Assembly: GCF_015594725.1 (NCBI RefSeq)
Contig: NZ_JADNRC010000001.1
Coordinates: 186,001-250,000 of the forward strand
DNA length: 64,000 bases
From: Flavobacterium sp. ALJ2
GTDB taxonomy: Bacteria; Bacteroidota; Bacteroidia; Flavobacteriales; Flavobacteriaceae
Reading direction: 5' to 3'
Each line of letters opens with the position of its first letter. Positions within the stretch are counted from its first letter, which is position 1. Both the position numbers and the translations under genes were made by a program. Under the pieces are notes generated by a model. It was not told the DNA's origin. It saw nothing but the letters and a program-made list of their open reading frames with translations, and searched no databases. Positions 6,974-15,342 of the stretch are shown here, one piece after another.

Positions 6974-8365
6974 ATGGGAAATAAATTATCCGGAAAGGAC
7001 CTGATTAAAATAGGCTTTCCAAAAAATAATAGTATCAATATAGCCTTGGGGCAAATAAATAGATACCGCAAACGAGAAAAAAAAGAGAGTATATTAAACG
7101 AAGCCAAAGAAGTTTTACTATCGCCTGAAAAATTTACAGGACATGGTACTTGGGGTAAGGTCGCAGAAGGATTGGTAAATCCGGTACAGGTACGAATGCA
7201 TCAGTTAAATAATACTCGTGCGCCATTTTCCATATTTGGAGAAAATGAAATAGATGAGCAGGCTAAGTATCAGTTGTATGATGCTTTAAAATTACCAATT
7301 TCGGTTGCAGGAGCATTAATGCCTGATGCACATTCTGGTTACGGATTGCCAATAGGCGGTGTTTTAGCAACAGATAATGCTGTTATTCCGTATGGAGTAG
7401 GAGTGGATATTGGCTGCCGAATGAGTTTGTCGATTTTTGATATACCTGCATCTTTTTTTAAAGGAAAAGACCATCAATTACAAGCAATTTTAAAAGACAA
7501 TACGAAGTTTGGAATGTATGAAACGCATACCATACGAGCAGATCACGAAGTGTTTAGCCGAAGTGAGTTTCAGGATATTCCACTTATTAAAAGTTTATTA
7601 AGTAAAGCATATAAACAACTTGGTACATCTGGTGGAGGAAATCATTTTGTAGAGTTCGGAATTGCTAAAATTACAAATCCACTTAATGAGTGGAAAATTG
7701 GAGTAGGCGAGTATTTTGCAGTGCTTTCGCATAGTGGATCAAGAGGTTTGGGAGCTAATATTGCCAAACATTATACGTATCTGGCAACTAAACAATGTCC
7801 GTTACCTAAAAATGTACAGCATTTGGCTTGGTTGGATTTAAATACACATGATGGACAAGAGTATTGGCTGGCTATGAACTTAGCTGGAGATTATGCCAAA
7901 GCTTGCCATGATGATATCCACCGCCGAATTGCCAAAGCAATTGGTAAACGTGTGGTTGTAACAATCGAAAATCACCACAATTTTGCATGGAAAGAAACTG
8001 TAAATGGTAAAGAAGCTATTGTACACCGTAAAGGCGCAACTCCTGCAAATGTAGGTGAACTTGGTATTATTCCGGGTTCGATGACTGCACCTGGATTCAT
8101 TGTTCAAGGAAAAGGAAATTCGGAGAGTTTAAACTCCGCATCACATGGAGCAGGACGACTATTTTCTCGTAGAAAATGCAAGGAATCGTTTACACAAAGT
8201 GAGATTAATAAAGTCTTGAAAGCTAACGATGTGAGTTTAATTGGTGGAAATATTGATGAAGCACCAATGGCGTATAAGGACATTAATAAAGTAATGGCTA
8301 ATCAAGCGGAATTGGTGGATGTGTTAGGCACGTTTACACCAAAAATCGTTCGAATGGACAGATAA
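6974..8365 (+). CDS. rtcB: RNA ligase RtcB with N-terminal extension
   Basis: RtcB joins RNA 2',3'-cyclic-phosphate or 3'-phosphate ends to 5'-OH ends using GTP and Mn2+, via a guanylated histidine. Motifs seen are MPDAHSGYGLPIGG, GVGVDIGCRM (metal-binding Cys148), SGGGNHFVEFG, HSGSRGLG, ENHHNF, HRKGATPA, PGSMTAPGF and SHGAGR (nucleophile His391). The start is the ATG at 6974; the frame reaches back to 6941 but overlaps the upstream gene. At 463 aa it is about 55 residues longer than the 408-aa E. coli enzyme. The excess is an N-terminal region (LIKIGFPKNNSINIALGQI). No RtcA, archease or RtcR gene is present. Linkage to prfH suggests the RtcB2-type rRNA repair role. Confidence 0.96.
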   Translation: MGNKLSGKDLIKIGFPKNNSINIALGQINRYRKREKKESILNEAKEVLLSPEKFTGHGTWGKVAEGLVNPVQVRMHQLNNTRAPFSIFGENEIDEQAKYQLYDALKLPISVAGALMPDAHSGYGLPIGGVLATDNAVIPYGVGVDIGCRMSLSIFDIPASFFKGKDHQLQAILKDNTKFGMYETHTIRADHEVFSRSEFQDIPLIKSLLSKAYKQLGTSGGGNHFVEFGIAKITNPLNEWKIGVGEYFAVLSHSGSRGLGANIAKHYTYLATKQCPLPKNVQHLAWLDLNTHDGQEYWLAMNLAGDYAKACHDDIHRRIAKAIGKRVVVTIENHHNFAWKETVNGKEAIVHRKGATPANVGELGIIPGSMTAPGFIVQGKGNSESLNSASHGAGRLFSRRKCKESFTQSEINKVLKANDVSLIGGNIDEAPMAYKDINKVMANQAELVDVLGTFTPKIVRMDR

Positions 8366-8381
8366 TTTAAAATTTAAAAAG

Positions 8382-8993
8382 ATGAAACGATTTCAAGATG
8401 AAAATAGATTTTTAGGAAATTTTACCAATGAGATTTTGGTAAAATGTCCGAAATGTGATTCTAAATCGGCTGTTAAAAGAGAAAATAAAATTGGTTGTGA
8501 ATGCGGTCGTTGCTATTCTGCAGTTTTTGAGTGCAAACATTGTTTTTATAAACTCAAAGAGCCCGTTTATCGATACATTGCTTATGGGAAAGCACATTGC
8601 AATCATTGTTTTGAAAAATATGAATATGAATCGCAACTTTTAAAAGAAAAGCCTGAAAAATATAAAGCTAAATGCCCACATTGTAACTTTCAAGAAGAAT
8701 GGAAACCTAAAACTAAAGAGGTTTTACAAAACTCAAAAGTAAATGATGGCTTAGTAACCGATACATGGTATAATTTACCACTTTGGTTTCAAAAAGAAGT
8801 AGATGGAGAGCTATTTTGGGCTTACAATCAAGAGCATATTGATTATTTAGAAAGGTATATTGGAGCAGATTTGCGAGAACGGAATTCAAAAATAAATTAC
8901 AGTTCAAGCTTAGTATCTCGTTTGCCAAAATTTGTAAAAGAGGCAAAAAATAGAGAAAAACTATTGAAGATTATAGAGAAATGGAAAAAATAA
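8382..8993 (+). CDS. Cysteine-rich zinc-ribbon protein between rtcB and prfH, unknown function
   Basis: This 203-aa protein has eleven cysteines within residues 22-101, mostly as pairs: CPKC (22-25), CECGRC (39-44), CKHC (51-54), CNHC (73-76) and CPHC (98-101). That pattern suggests two or more zinc ribbons, as in nucleic-acid or ribosome-binding proteins. The C-terminal half lacks Cys and contains LPLWFQKEVDGELFWAYNQEHIDYLERYIGA-like aromatic helices, ending in a basic helix (KLLKIIEKWKK). The gene starts 16 bp after rtcB and its last 13 bp overlap the prfH start, so translation with prfH is coupled. Specific function is unknown. It is a candidate adaptor that recognises the damaged RNA or ribosome. 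Confidence 0.8.
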   Translation: MKRFQDENRFLGNFTNEILVKCPKCDSKSAVKRENKIGCECGRCYSAVFECKHCFYKLKEPVYRYIAYGKAHCNHCFEKYEYESQLLKEKPEKYKAKCPHCNFQEEWKPKTKEVLQNSKVNDGLVTDTWYNLPLWFQKEVDGELFWAYNQEHIDYLERYIGADLRERNSKINYSSSLVSRLPKFVKEAKNREKLLKIIEKWKK

Positions 8994-9670
8994 TTCAAAT
9001 AACATCAGGTCGTGGCCCAGCAGAATGTAGCTGGGTTGTGGCTCAGGTTTTAAAAATATTCTTGGAAGAAGCAAATGACAATAAAATAAAGAGTACTTTG
9101 CTTCAAAGAGAAACAGGAATAGAAAATGGTACAGTAGAAACAGCTACAATTTTATTAGAAAGTAATAATCTTGATGAATTTGTGAATTCTTGGATTGGAA
9201 CAATCCAATGGATAGGGCAGAGTCAGTTTAGAAAATTTCATAAACGTAAAAACTGGTTTATCGGAATTTTTGAAGTTGATAAAGCAACAACAACTCAGAT
9301 TTCTGAGAATGACATTCAGTATCAGGCAATGCGGAGTTCGGGTGCTGGAGGACAGCATGTAAATAAGGTAAGTTCGGCAGTTAGAGCAACTCATATCCCT
9401 ACGGGAATAAGCGTTGTATCCATGGATTCACGTTCGCAACATCAGAATAAAAAACTGGCAACAGAGCGATTATTACAGAAATTTAAGGATGAAACGGTCA
9501 AACAATTTAAAGCCGAATTTCAGACGCAATGGATGAATCAATTGCAAATTCAGCGAGGTAATCCGATTCGGGTTTTTCAGGGTTCAGATTTTAAAAAACA
9601 AAAACAAACAAAAAATTACAAACAGGAAAGGCAAAGATTAAAAAGAGAAGATTACTTAGAAAATAATTAA
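8981..9670 (+). CDS. prfH: Peptide chain release factor homologue PrfH
   Basis: This 229-aa protein carries the class I release factor catalytic domain. The GGQ tripeptide (residues 123-125, within SSGAGGQHVNK) triggers hydrolysis of peptidyl-tRNA. It is followed by the usual VRATHIPTGI segment and a basic tail rich in KQKQTKNYKQERQRLKRE. It lacks the codon-reading domains of RF1/RF2. In characterised systems PrfH releases peptides from ribosomes whose 16S rRNA has been cut in the decoding centre, and the partner RtcB reseals the break. The N-terminus QITSGRGPAECSWVV is typical of PrfH and separates it from ArfB. It overlaps the upstream zinc-ribbon gene by 13 bp. Confidence 0.93.
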   Translation: MEKIIQITSGRGPAECSWVVAQVLKIFLEEANDNKIKSTLLQRETGIENGTVETATILLESNNLDEFVNSWIGTIQWIGQSQFRKFHKRKNWFIGIFEVDKATTTQISENDIQYQAMRSSGAGGQHVNKVSSAVRATHIPTGISVVSMDSRSQHQNKKLATERLLQKFKDETVKQFKAEFQTQWMNQLQIQRGNPIRVFQGSDFKKQKQTKNYKQERQRLKREDYLENN

Positions 9671-9706
9671 TCTCTAAAATCTTGAATTTATAAAATAGAA
9701 TAGATT

Positions 9707-10231
9707 ATGAAAACAGTAGATAAATATCTTTTTCAGGCATTAGATAGTTATCCATATTCGTTGGAAGAAACCATCGAATCATTGGATTATGCATTGTCTT
9801 ATGACGATAAAAACACGATGGCTTTATGCTTATATGGACAAGTTTTAAGCGATCAGTTATTTAAATATGAGGAAGCCAAAGAATATTTTCAGCAGGCCAT
9901 TTCGATTAATATTAATACAGTCGAAGTATATCCTTTTTATATTCATACTTTGATTTTGAATGAAGATTACAAAGAAGCAACGAAGTTGATTGACTTTGCA
10001 TTGACTATTAAAGGAATTAACAAAGTAGAGATTTTCCTTAAGAAAGTAATGTTTTTGGAGAGTCAGCAAGAATTTAAAAAAGCGTTGAAAGCTCTGAAAA
10101 AAGCAAGACTTGTAACTATAAATTCAGCGTATGATTATGATATTGAAGAGACTGAAAAAAGATTAAATAAAAAAATAAAAAAAGGTTCTAAAAAAGAGGT
10201 ATCTATTAAAAATAAAAATAAAAAGAAATAA
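9707..10231 (+). CDS. TPR protein closing the RtcB-PrfH cluster
   Basis: This 174-aa cytosolic protein is built of tetratricopeptide-like helical pairs. Clear examples are MALCLYGQVLSDQLFKYEEAKEYFQQAI (about residues 39-66) and YPFYIHTLILNEDYKEATKLIDFAL (about 75-103). A further helix pair around KKALKALKKARL follows, and then a strongly basic tail (KKIKKGSKKEVSIKNKNKKK). TPR arrays usually bind other proteins, and the Lys-rich tail suggests RNA contact. It starts 36 bp after prfH and precedes an intrinsic terminator, so it is the last gene of the unit. Membership in the repair system is inferred from strand and spacing. Function is unknown. Confidence 0.75.
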   Translation: MKTVDKYLFQALDSYPYSLEETIESLDYALSYDDKNTMALCLYGQVLSDQLFKYEEAKEYFQQAISININTVEVYPFYIHTLILNEDYKEATKLIDFALTIKGINKVEIFLKKVMFLESQQEFKKALKALKKARLVTINSAYDYDIEETEKRLNKKIKKGSKKEVSIKNKNKKK

Positions 10232-10237
10232 TGTTAG

Positions 10238-10267
10238 AAAAGGATGTCGTAATAGATATCCTTTTTT
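10238..10267 (+). terminator. Intrinsic terminator of the RtcB-PrfH cluster
   Basis: The 7-bp arms AAAGGAT and ATCCTTT flank a 12-nt loop and are followed by T residues, 7 bp after the TPR gene stop. Confidence 0.7.
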
Positions 10268-10446
10268 ATTTCCATAAATTTATATTTATTAAAAATATAT
10301 ATTTTAAACAGGCTATAATTAGAGCGCTACGTTTTTTGTATTAATTTTTTCACAAACATACTTTAATTTTAAAGATAAATATTTGTTACTTTTAGGAATT
10401 AGCCTCATTTTTACATTCTATTTTCTTAAAATACACATAGAATCAT

Positions 10447-11724
10447 ATGAAAAATAATTCCAAAAAAGTAAATTCTACAAAACACGTTCTGTTTGGGAGT
10501 TTAATAGGTACTACAATTGAATTTTTCGACTTTTATATTTATGCCAATGCTGCAGTCTTGGTTTTTCCACAGCTATTTTTTCCAAGCTCAGATTCGACTA
10601 TGGCAACTTTAGAGTCATTAGCTACTTTTTCGATTGCTTTTTTGTCACGTCCTTTGGGTTCGGCATTTTTTGGACATTATGGAGATAAAATTGGACGTAA
10701 ATTTACTCTAGTAGCAGCACTGTTAACTATGGGGATTTCGACAGTAGCCATAGGTTTTTTACCAAGTTATGCTAGCATTGGTGTTGCAGCTCCTTTATTA
10801 TTAATGTTATGCCGATTTGGACAAGGAGTTGGATTGGGAGGAGAATGGGGAGGAGCAGTTTTGCTAGCAATTGAAAATGCACCACCAAATAAACGGGCTT
10901 GGTACGGGATGTTTCCGCAATTAGGAGCGCCAATTGGGTTGCTGCTTTCAGGAGGTACTTTTTTATTACTTACAGATTCAATGAGTAATGAGGATTTTAT
11001 GAATTATGGCTGGAGAATTCCTTTTATCGCCAGTTCACTTTTGGTAGTAGTTGGGTTTTATATCCGTACTAAAATTACTGAAACACCTTCTTTTGAAAAT
11101 TCTAAAAAGGAACAAGAAGAAGTGAAAATTCCCTTTTTCACTTTGGTTAAGTCGTATAAAAATCAATTAATTTTTGGAACACTTGCAGCAGTTACGACCT
11201 TCTTAGTATTTTATTTAATGACTGTATTTACCTTGAGTTGGGCAACTTCTGATTTGGGCTATGCAAAAAGAGATTTCTTATTGATTCAGTTGTTTTCAGT
11301 ATTGTTTTTTGCTTTATTTATCCCTATTTCCGCTGTAGTAGCAGATAAAATCGGGCGTCGTAAAATATTAATTTTAACTACTGCAGCCATTGCTGTTTTT
11401 GGTTTTTTCTTTTCCTATTTTCTAAATTCAGGAAATACAGCTATGGTTACTTTCTTTTTATGCCTCGGAATGGGCTTGATGGGCTTTACTTACGGTCCTT
11501 TAGGAACTTTTCTTTCTGAATTATTTCCCACTGCCGTTCGTTATTCAGGAGCTTCATTAACCTTTAATATGGCAGGAATCATCGGTGCAGCATTTGCCCC
11601 AATGATTGCGATTTGGCTAGCAAGTACCTATAATTTAACCTACGTAGGTTTTTATCTTAGTATTGCAGCTTTTATTTCGATGTTGTCATTATTAGTAATA
11701 AGTAAAAAAGAACATAAGTTTTAA
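10447..11724 (+). CDS. MFS transporter, metabolite:H+ symporter (MHS) family
   Basis: This 425-aa inner-membrane protein has about twelve hydrophobic helices. It has the MHS-family signatures IGTTIEFFDFYIYANAA in helix 1, the loop 2-3 motif GHYGDKIGRKFTL, RFGQGVGLGGEWGGAVLL in helix 4 and a second ADKIGRRKIL after helix 8. Relatives include ShiA (shikimate), ProP (proline/betaine) and KgtP (2-oxoglutarate); the substrate cannot be read from sequence. It is monocistronic, with a 215-bp upstream gap and the radical SAM gene starting 131 bp later behind its own promoter. Confidence 0.93.
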   Translation: MKNNSKKVNSTKHVLFGSLIGTTIEFFDFYIYANAAVLVFPQLFFPSSDSTMATLESLATFSIAFLSRPLGSAFFGHYGDKIGRKFTLVAALLTMGISTVAIGFLPSYASIGVAAPLLLMLCRFGQGVGLGGEWGGAVLLAIENAPPNKRAWYGMFPQLGAPIGLLLSGGTFLLLTDSMSNEDFMNYGWRIPFIASSLLVVVGFYIRTKITETPSFENSKKEQEEVKIPFFTLVKSYKNQLIFGTLAAVTTFLVFYLMTVFTLSWATSDLGYAKRDFLLIQLFSVLFFALFIPISAVVADKIGRRKILILTTAAIAVFGFFFSYFLNSGNTAMVTFFLCLGMGLMGFTYGPLGTFLSELFPTAVRYSGASLTFNMAGIIGAAFAPMIAIWLASTYNLTYVGFYLSIAAFISMLSLLVISKKEHKF

Positions 11725-11830
11725 GAAGAGTTAAAAACAAAAGTAGTAGCCCTTCGTGAATTATCTCTGAAGAGTTTTTGTTTAAAAAACGGCAACTAAA
11801 TCTTTTTACAGAAACATTATAAATATCCCG

Positions 11831-11838
11831 TATTTTTG
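11831..11838 (+). promoter_or_regulatory. Promoter -7 element of the radical SAM gene
   Basis: TATTTTTG is an exact TAnnTTTG match only 17 bp before the TTG start codon. The mRNA leader would be about 10 nt. This supports TTG 11856 as the real start. Confidence 0.6.
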
Positions 11839-11855
11839 CAGAAAATAATACTGCC

Positions 11856-14099
11856 TTGAAAACTAAGCTTTTTATAATTACGCCTCCATTTACCCAACTG
11901 AATACTCCGTATCCAGCAACTGCTTATATCAAGGGGTTTCTGAATACTAAAAATATTGAATCTGTTCAGGCAGATTTGGGTATCGAAGTAATTTTAGAAT
12001 TGTTTTCAAAGAAAGGATTACATGATTTGTTTGAGTTTTGCTCCGCCAGTTCGGCTTCCAGCCTAGAACCAAATTCAAAATTCGAAGTTTCAGGGAATAC
12101 AATTTCAGATAATTCTAAACGTATTTTTGCATTACAAGAAGAATATCTTAAAACTATCGATGCTGTAATTGCCTTTTTACAAGGAAAGAATCCAACATTA
12201 GCATTACAAATTTGTCAAGAAGATTTCTTGCCAGAAGCTTCTCGGTTTGCACAATTAGAAGAACTTGATTGGGCATTTGGAACAATGGGAACGCAGGACA
12301 AAGCAAAACATTTGGCTACATTATATCTTGAAGACATCTCAGATTTTATAGTGGAATGTATCGATGAGAATTTTGGCTTCAGTCGCTATGCTGAGCGTTT
12401 AGGTCGAAGTGCCAATTCTTTTGATGAATTGTACCAAGCTTTACAGCAAGAACCAACTTATATTGATGAGGTTTTAATTTCGATTTTAAAAGAGCGAATA
12501 GAATTGGTAAAGCCAACATTGTTCTTAATATCAGTTCCATTTCCTGGGAATTTATATAGTGCATTTAGATCGGCACAATGGGTAAAACAGAATTATCCTG
12601 AAATTAAAATTTCAATGGGAGGAGGTTTTCCAAATACCGAATTACGCTCGCTTTCAGATAAACGTGTTTTTGAGTTTTTCGATTTTATTACTTTGGATGA
12701 TGGAGAAGTACCAATTGAAGAATTAATATCTTCCCTCAACCCCTCCGAAGGAGAGGAGACTAAAAAGTATAAGCGTACTTTTTTACTTGAGGATGGAGAA
12801 GTAGTTTATAAAAATAATTCGCTTAAACAAGATTATAAGCAGTCTCAAGTAGGAACGCCAGATTATTCTGATTTGCCATTGAATAAATACATTTCGGTTA
12901 TAGAAATTGTAAATCCGATGCATAGAATGTGGAGTGATGGACGCTGGAATAAACTTACCATGGCGCATGGTTGTTATTGGGGAAAATGTACGTTTTGTGA
13001 TATTTCATTAGATTACATAAAGGTTTATGAACCTGTTGCGGCAAGTTTGTTATGTGATCGAATGGAAGACATGATGGAGCAAACGGGACAAAATGGTTTT
13101 CATTATGTAGATGAAGCTGCTCCGCCAGCACTTATGCGTGCTTTGGCACTCGAAATTCTTCGAAGAAAGTTAGCCGTTACTTGGTGGACGAATATTCGTT
13201 TTGAAAAAAGCTTTTCAGCCGATTTATGTTTGTTATTAAAAGCTTCAGGCTGTATTGCCGTTTCAGGAGGTTTAGAAGTTGCTTCGGATAGATTGTTGAA
13301 GTTAATAGATAAAGGGGTAACTGTAGAACAAGTTGCAAAAGTGACACGTAATTTTACAGAAGCAGGAATTATGGTTCATGCCTATTTAATGTACGGATAT
13401 CCAACACAAACGGTTCAGGAAACCGTTGATAGTCTTGAAATGGTACGTCAGTTGTTTGAAGCGGGAGTTTTACAATCAGGGTTTTGGCATCAGTTTGCTA
13501 TGACAGCCCATAGCCCAGTAGGAATGTATCCAGAGAAATTTGGTGTAAAAAAAGCAACTGAAGCCATTGGTAGTTTCGCAAATAATGACATCGATTATAC
13601 TGATTCTACTGGAATCAATCATGATAAATTTAGTTTTGGACTAAAGAAATCATTATTCAATTTCATGCATGGAATTTGTTTTGATTATGAACTTCAAGAC
13701 TGGTTTGATTTTAAAATCCCAAAAACTAAAATTGGATCTGATTTTATTTATGATGCATTACAGGAATCAGAAGATTTTAATATAAAACCTACTGCCAAAA
13801 TTGTTTGGTTAGGAGGGAAGCCTTTTGTAGAATCTTTTACAAAATCAAAAAAAGGGAATTCTTGGGAAATGCTAACGCTTACTTTTCATGATAAAAAAGA
13901 AAGCTTTAGTATTCAGACAAATAAAAACGAAGGAGAATGGTTAGTAGAAATGCTACAGAAAATTTCGGTTGCAAAAACTAAAACTTATACATTTCAGGAA
14001 ATCAAAGCTGATTTTGAAACTAGTTTTGAAGACTTCGAATTATTTTGGTATTCTAAACCTGTGAATACATTAAGAGAGTTTGGATTATTGGTTCTATAA
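11856..14099 (+). CDS. Large radical SAM protein with probable N-terminal B12-binding-like domain
   Basis: This is a 747-aa protein. The N-terminus KLFIITPPFTQLNTPYPATAYIKGFL and the segment LFLISVPFPGNLYSAFRSAQWVKQNYPEIKI resemble the B12-binding domains of radical SAM enzymes. DGEVPIEEL precedes the catalytic domain. The 4Fe-4S cluster motif in HGCYWGKCTFCD has CX4CX2C spacing rather than the usual CX3CX2C. GGLEVASDRLL, MVHAYLMYGYPTQT and WHQFAMTAHSPVG follow, as in methylthiotransferase-like and MiaB/YgiQ-type barrels. The start is TTG, supported by a -7 box 17 bp upstream. Two GC-richer low-complexity stretches (residues about 61-72 and 293-301) look inserted. Substrate is unknown. Its 3' end overlaps a convergent pseudogene. 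Confidence 0.88.
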   Translation: MKTKLFIITPPFTQLNTPYPATAYIKGFLNTKNIESVQADLGIEVILELFSKKGLHDLFEFCSASSASSLEPNSKFEVSGNTISDNSKRIFALQEEYLKTIDAVIAFLQGKNPTLALQICQEDFLPEASRFAQLEELDWAFGTMGTQDKAKHLATLYLEDISDFIVECIDENFGFSRYAERLGRSANSFDELYQALQQEPTYIDEVLISILKERIELVKPTLFLISVPFPGNLYSAFRSAQWVKQNYPEIKISMGGGFPNTELRSLSDKRVFEFFDFITLDDGEVPIEELISSLNPSEGEETKKYKRTFLLEDGEVVYKNNSLKQDYKQSQVGTPDYSDLPLNKYISVIEIVNPMHRMWSDGRWNKLTMAHGCYWGKCTFCDISLDYIKVYEPVAASLLCDRMEDMMEQTGQNGFHYVDEAAPPALMRALALEILRRKLAVTWWTNIRFEKSFSADLCLLLKASGCIAVSGGLEVASDRLLKLIDKGVTVEQVAKVTRNFTEAGIMVHAYLMYGYPTQTVQETVDSLEMVRQLFEAGVLQSGFWHQFAMTAHSPVGMYPEKFGVKKATEAIGSFANNDIDYTDSTGINHDKFSFGLKKSLFNFMHGICFDYELQDWFDFKIPKTKIGSDFIYDALQESEDFNIKPTAKIVWLGGKPFVESFTKSKKGNSWEMLTLTFHDKKESFSIQTNKNEGEWLVEMLQKISVAKTKTYTFQEIKADFETSFEDFELFWYSKPVNTLREFGLLVL

Positions 14100-14602
14100 A
14101 TACTCAACATATTCACCATCATTTGGGATTGAAGTTTTTGATAAAAGATTATTTGCGGTTAATGCAGCTTTTAATTCTGTTCTGGTTGTTGGATAATGAT
14201 TTAAAGCCTCTAAATGATTTGCGAATACCTTGCCAGGTGCAAGTGCAATAAATTTTATAATATCATTTATTTTCATCAATAATGGCTGTCCAAAATCTAA
14301 TCTTGCAGTACCGCAGGCAATAGTTGCGATATCAGGTTTGAGTTCGGTTAATACTTTTTCTACATCTTCGGTAAGAATGTCAATATAAAACCCCCATTAT
14401 ATTTTTCATAAGTTTTGTAATGAAACTAGGATCATGAACAGCAGAAATACTTATTATTTTTTCAACTAAATAAATGTTGGATTTCCAATAATCTAGAGTT
14501 TGAATAACAGTAATTCCTCTTTTTGTAAGTGCATTTTCATCTTAAAATAATCTCACCAGTTTTGTCCAGATGATCTTGGTGTAAATGAGTAATGATGCAA
14601 TC
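14094..14602 (-). pseudogene. Decayed metallo-beta-lactamase-fold hydrolase
   Basis: Reading the minus strand, a stop codon is followed by DCIITHLHQDHLDKTGEI, which holds the HxHxDH zinc motif of the MBL fold, and then an in-frame stop. The homology continues in another frame (DENALTKRGITVIQTLDYW, AVHDPSFITKLM) and shifts again around 14390, at a run of G, into the frame that ends at 14094 (ILTEDVEKVL, ANHLEALNHYPTTRTEL). So at least two frameshifts interrupt it and the N-terminal 50 or so residues before the zinc motif are missing. The intact relative would be an UlaG-like MBL-fold protein. The last 6 bp overlap the radical SAM gene. Confidence 0.8.
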
Positions 14603-14658
14603 TTATATCTAGAATACTCGAATATTAAAACACAAAATTCTATAAATTTAGATAAGAA

Positions 14659-15342
14659 TTAGATTGTAAATCGGAAACCAATTCCGTGTAGGTTTTCTAT
14701 AGAAATGCCTTGTTCGTTTACTAAAATTTTACGCAGACGCGAAATAAAAACATCTAGGCTACGACCCATAAAGTAATCATCATCTCCCCAAAGTGATGTT
14801 AGAATCTGCTCTCTTTTTAAAACGGAATTTTTATTATCAAGAAATAATTTTAATAATTCAGCTTCACGTTGTGTAAGGCCTATCTTTTCATTTTCATTAA
14901 AAAGAATAAAGTTTTTAGTATCAAAATGGTATTTCCCAATTTTATAAATAGATTTATCTATAGAGTCATTTTTTTGCGAGCGCTTTAAAAAGATTTCAAT
15001 TTTTAGAAGTAATTCTTCAATGCTAAAAGGTTTTACGAGATAATCATCTGCACCAAGTCGCAATCCTTTTATTCTGTCTTCCTTAAGTGTTTTAGCCGAA
15101 AGGAAAATAATAGGAATATCAGAATTGTTTTTTCTTATTTCTGTAGCGAGTTCAAAGCCATCTATTTTTGGCATCATAATATCCAAAATACAAATATCGA
15201 AATTACCGTTGTTAAAAGCTTCCAAACCTAATTCTCCGTCACAACAATGTGTTACTTCGTAATTATTTTGTTCCAGATTATCTTTGGTAAGAAACCCTAA
15301 GGTTTCATCATCTTCGGTGTAAAGAATTTTGAAAATACTCAT
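14659..15342 (-). CDS. Response regulator, OmpR/PhoB family
   Basis: This 227-aa two-component regulator has an N-terminal receiver domain. Acidic residues are in YTEDDE, the phosphoacceptor is Asp54 in ILDIMMP and the conserved lysine is Lys104 in YLVKPF. It is followed by a winged-helix DNA-binding domain (LTQREAELLKLFLDNKNSVLKREQIL, RSLDVFISRLRKIL). It overlaps its cognate kinase gene by 4 bp (ATGA coupling). The likely target is the intergenic region at 16602-16769, where three phased TTAACA boxes lie. It resembles RprY of Bacteroides, but I do not assign the name. Confidence 0.95.
   Translation of the reverse strand: MSIFKILYTEDDETLGFLTKDNLEQNNYEVTHCCDGELGLEAFNNGNFDICILDIMMPKIDGFELATEIRKNNSDIPIIFLSAKTLKEDRIKGLRLGADDYLVKPFSIEELLLKIEIFLKRSQKNDSIDKSIYKIGKYHFDTKNFILFNENEKIGLTQREAELLKLFLDNKNSVLKREQILTSLWGDDDYFMGRSLDVFISRLRKILVNEQGISIENLHGIGFRFTI

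Noticed and set aside
13000-13014. Possible CRISPR or phage content in the window
   Set aside because: No regularly spaced repeats, integrase, transposase or phage structural gene was found anywhere on either strand.
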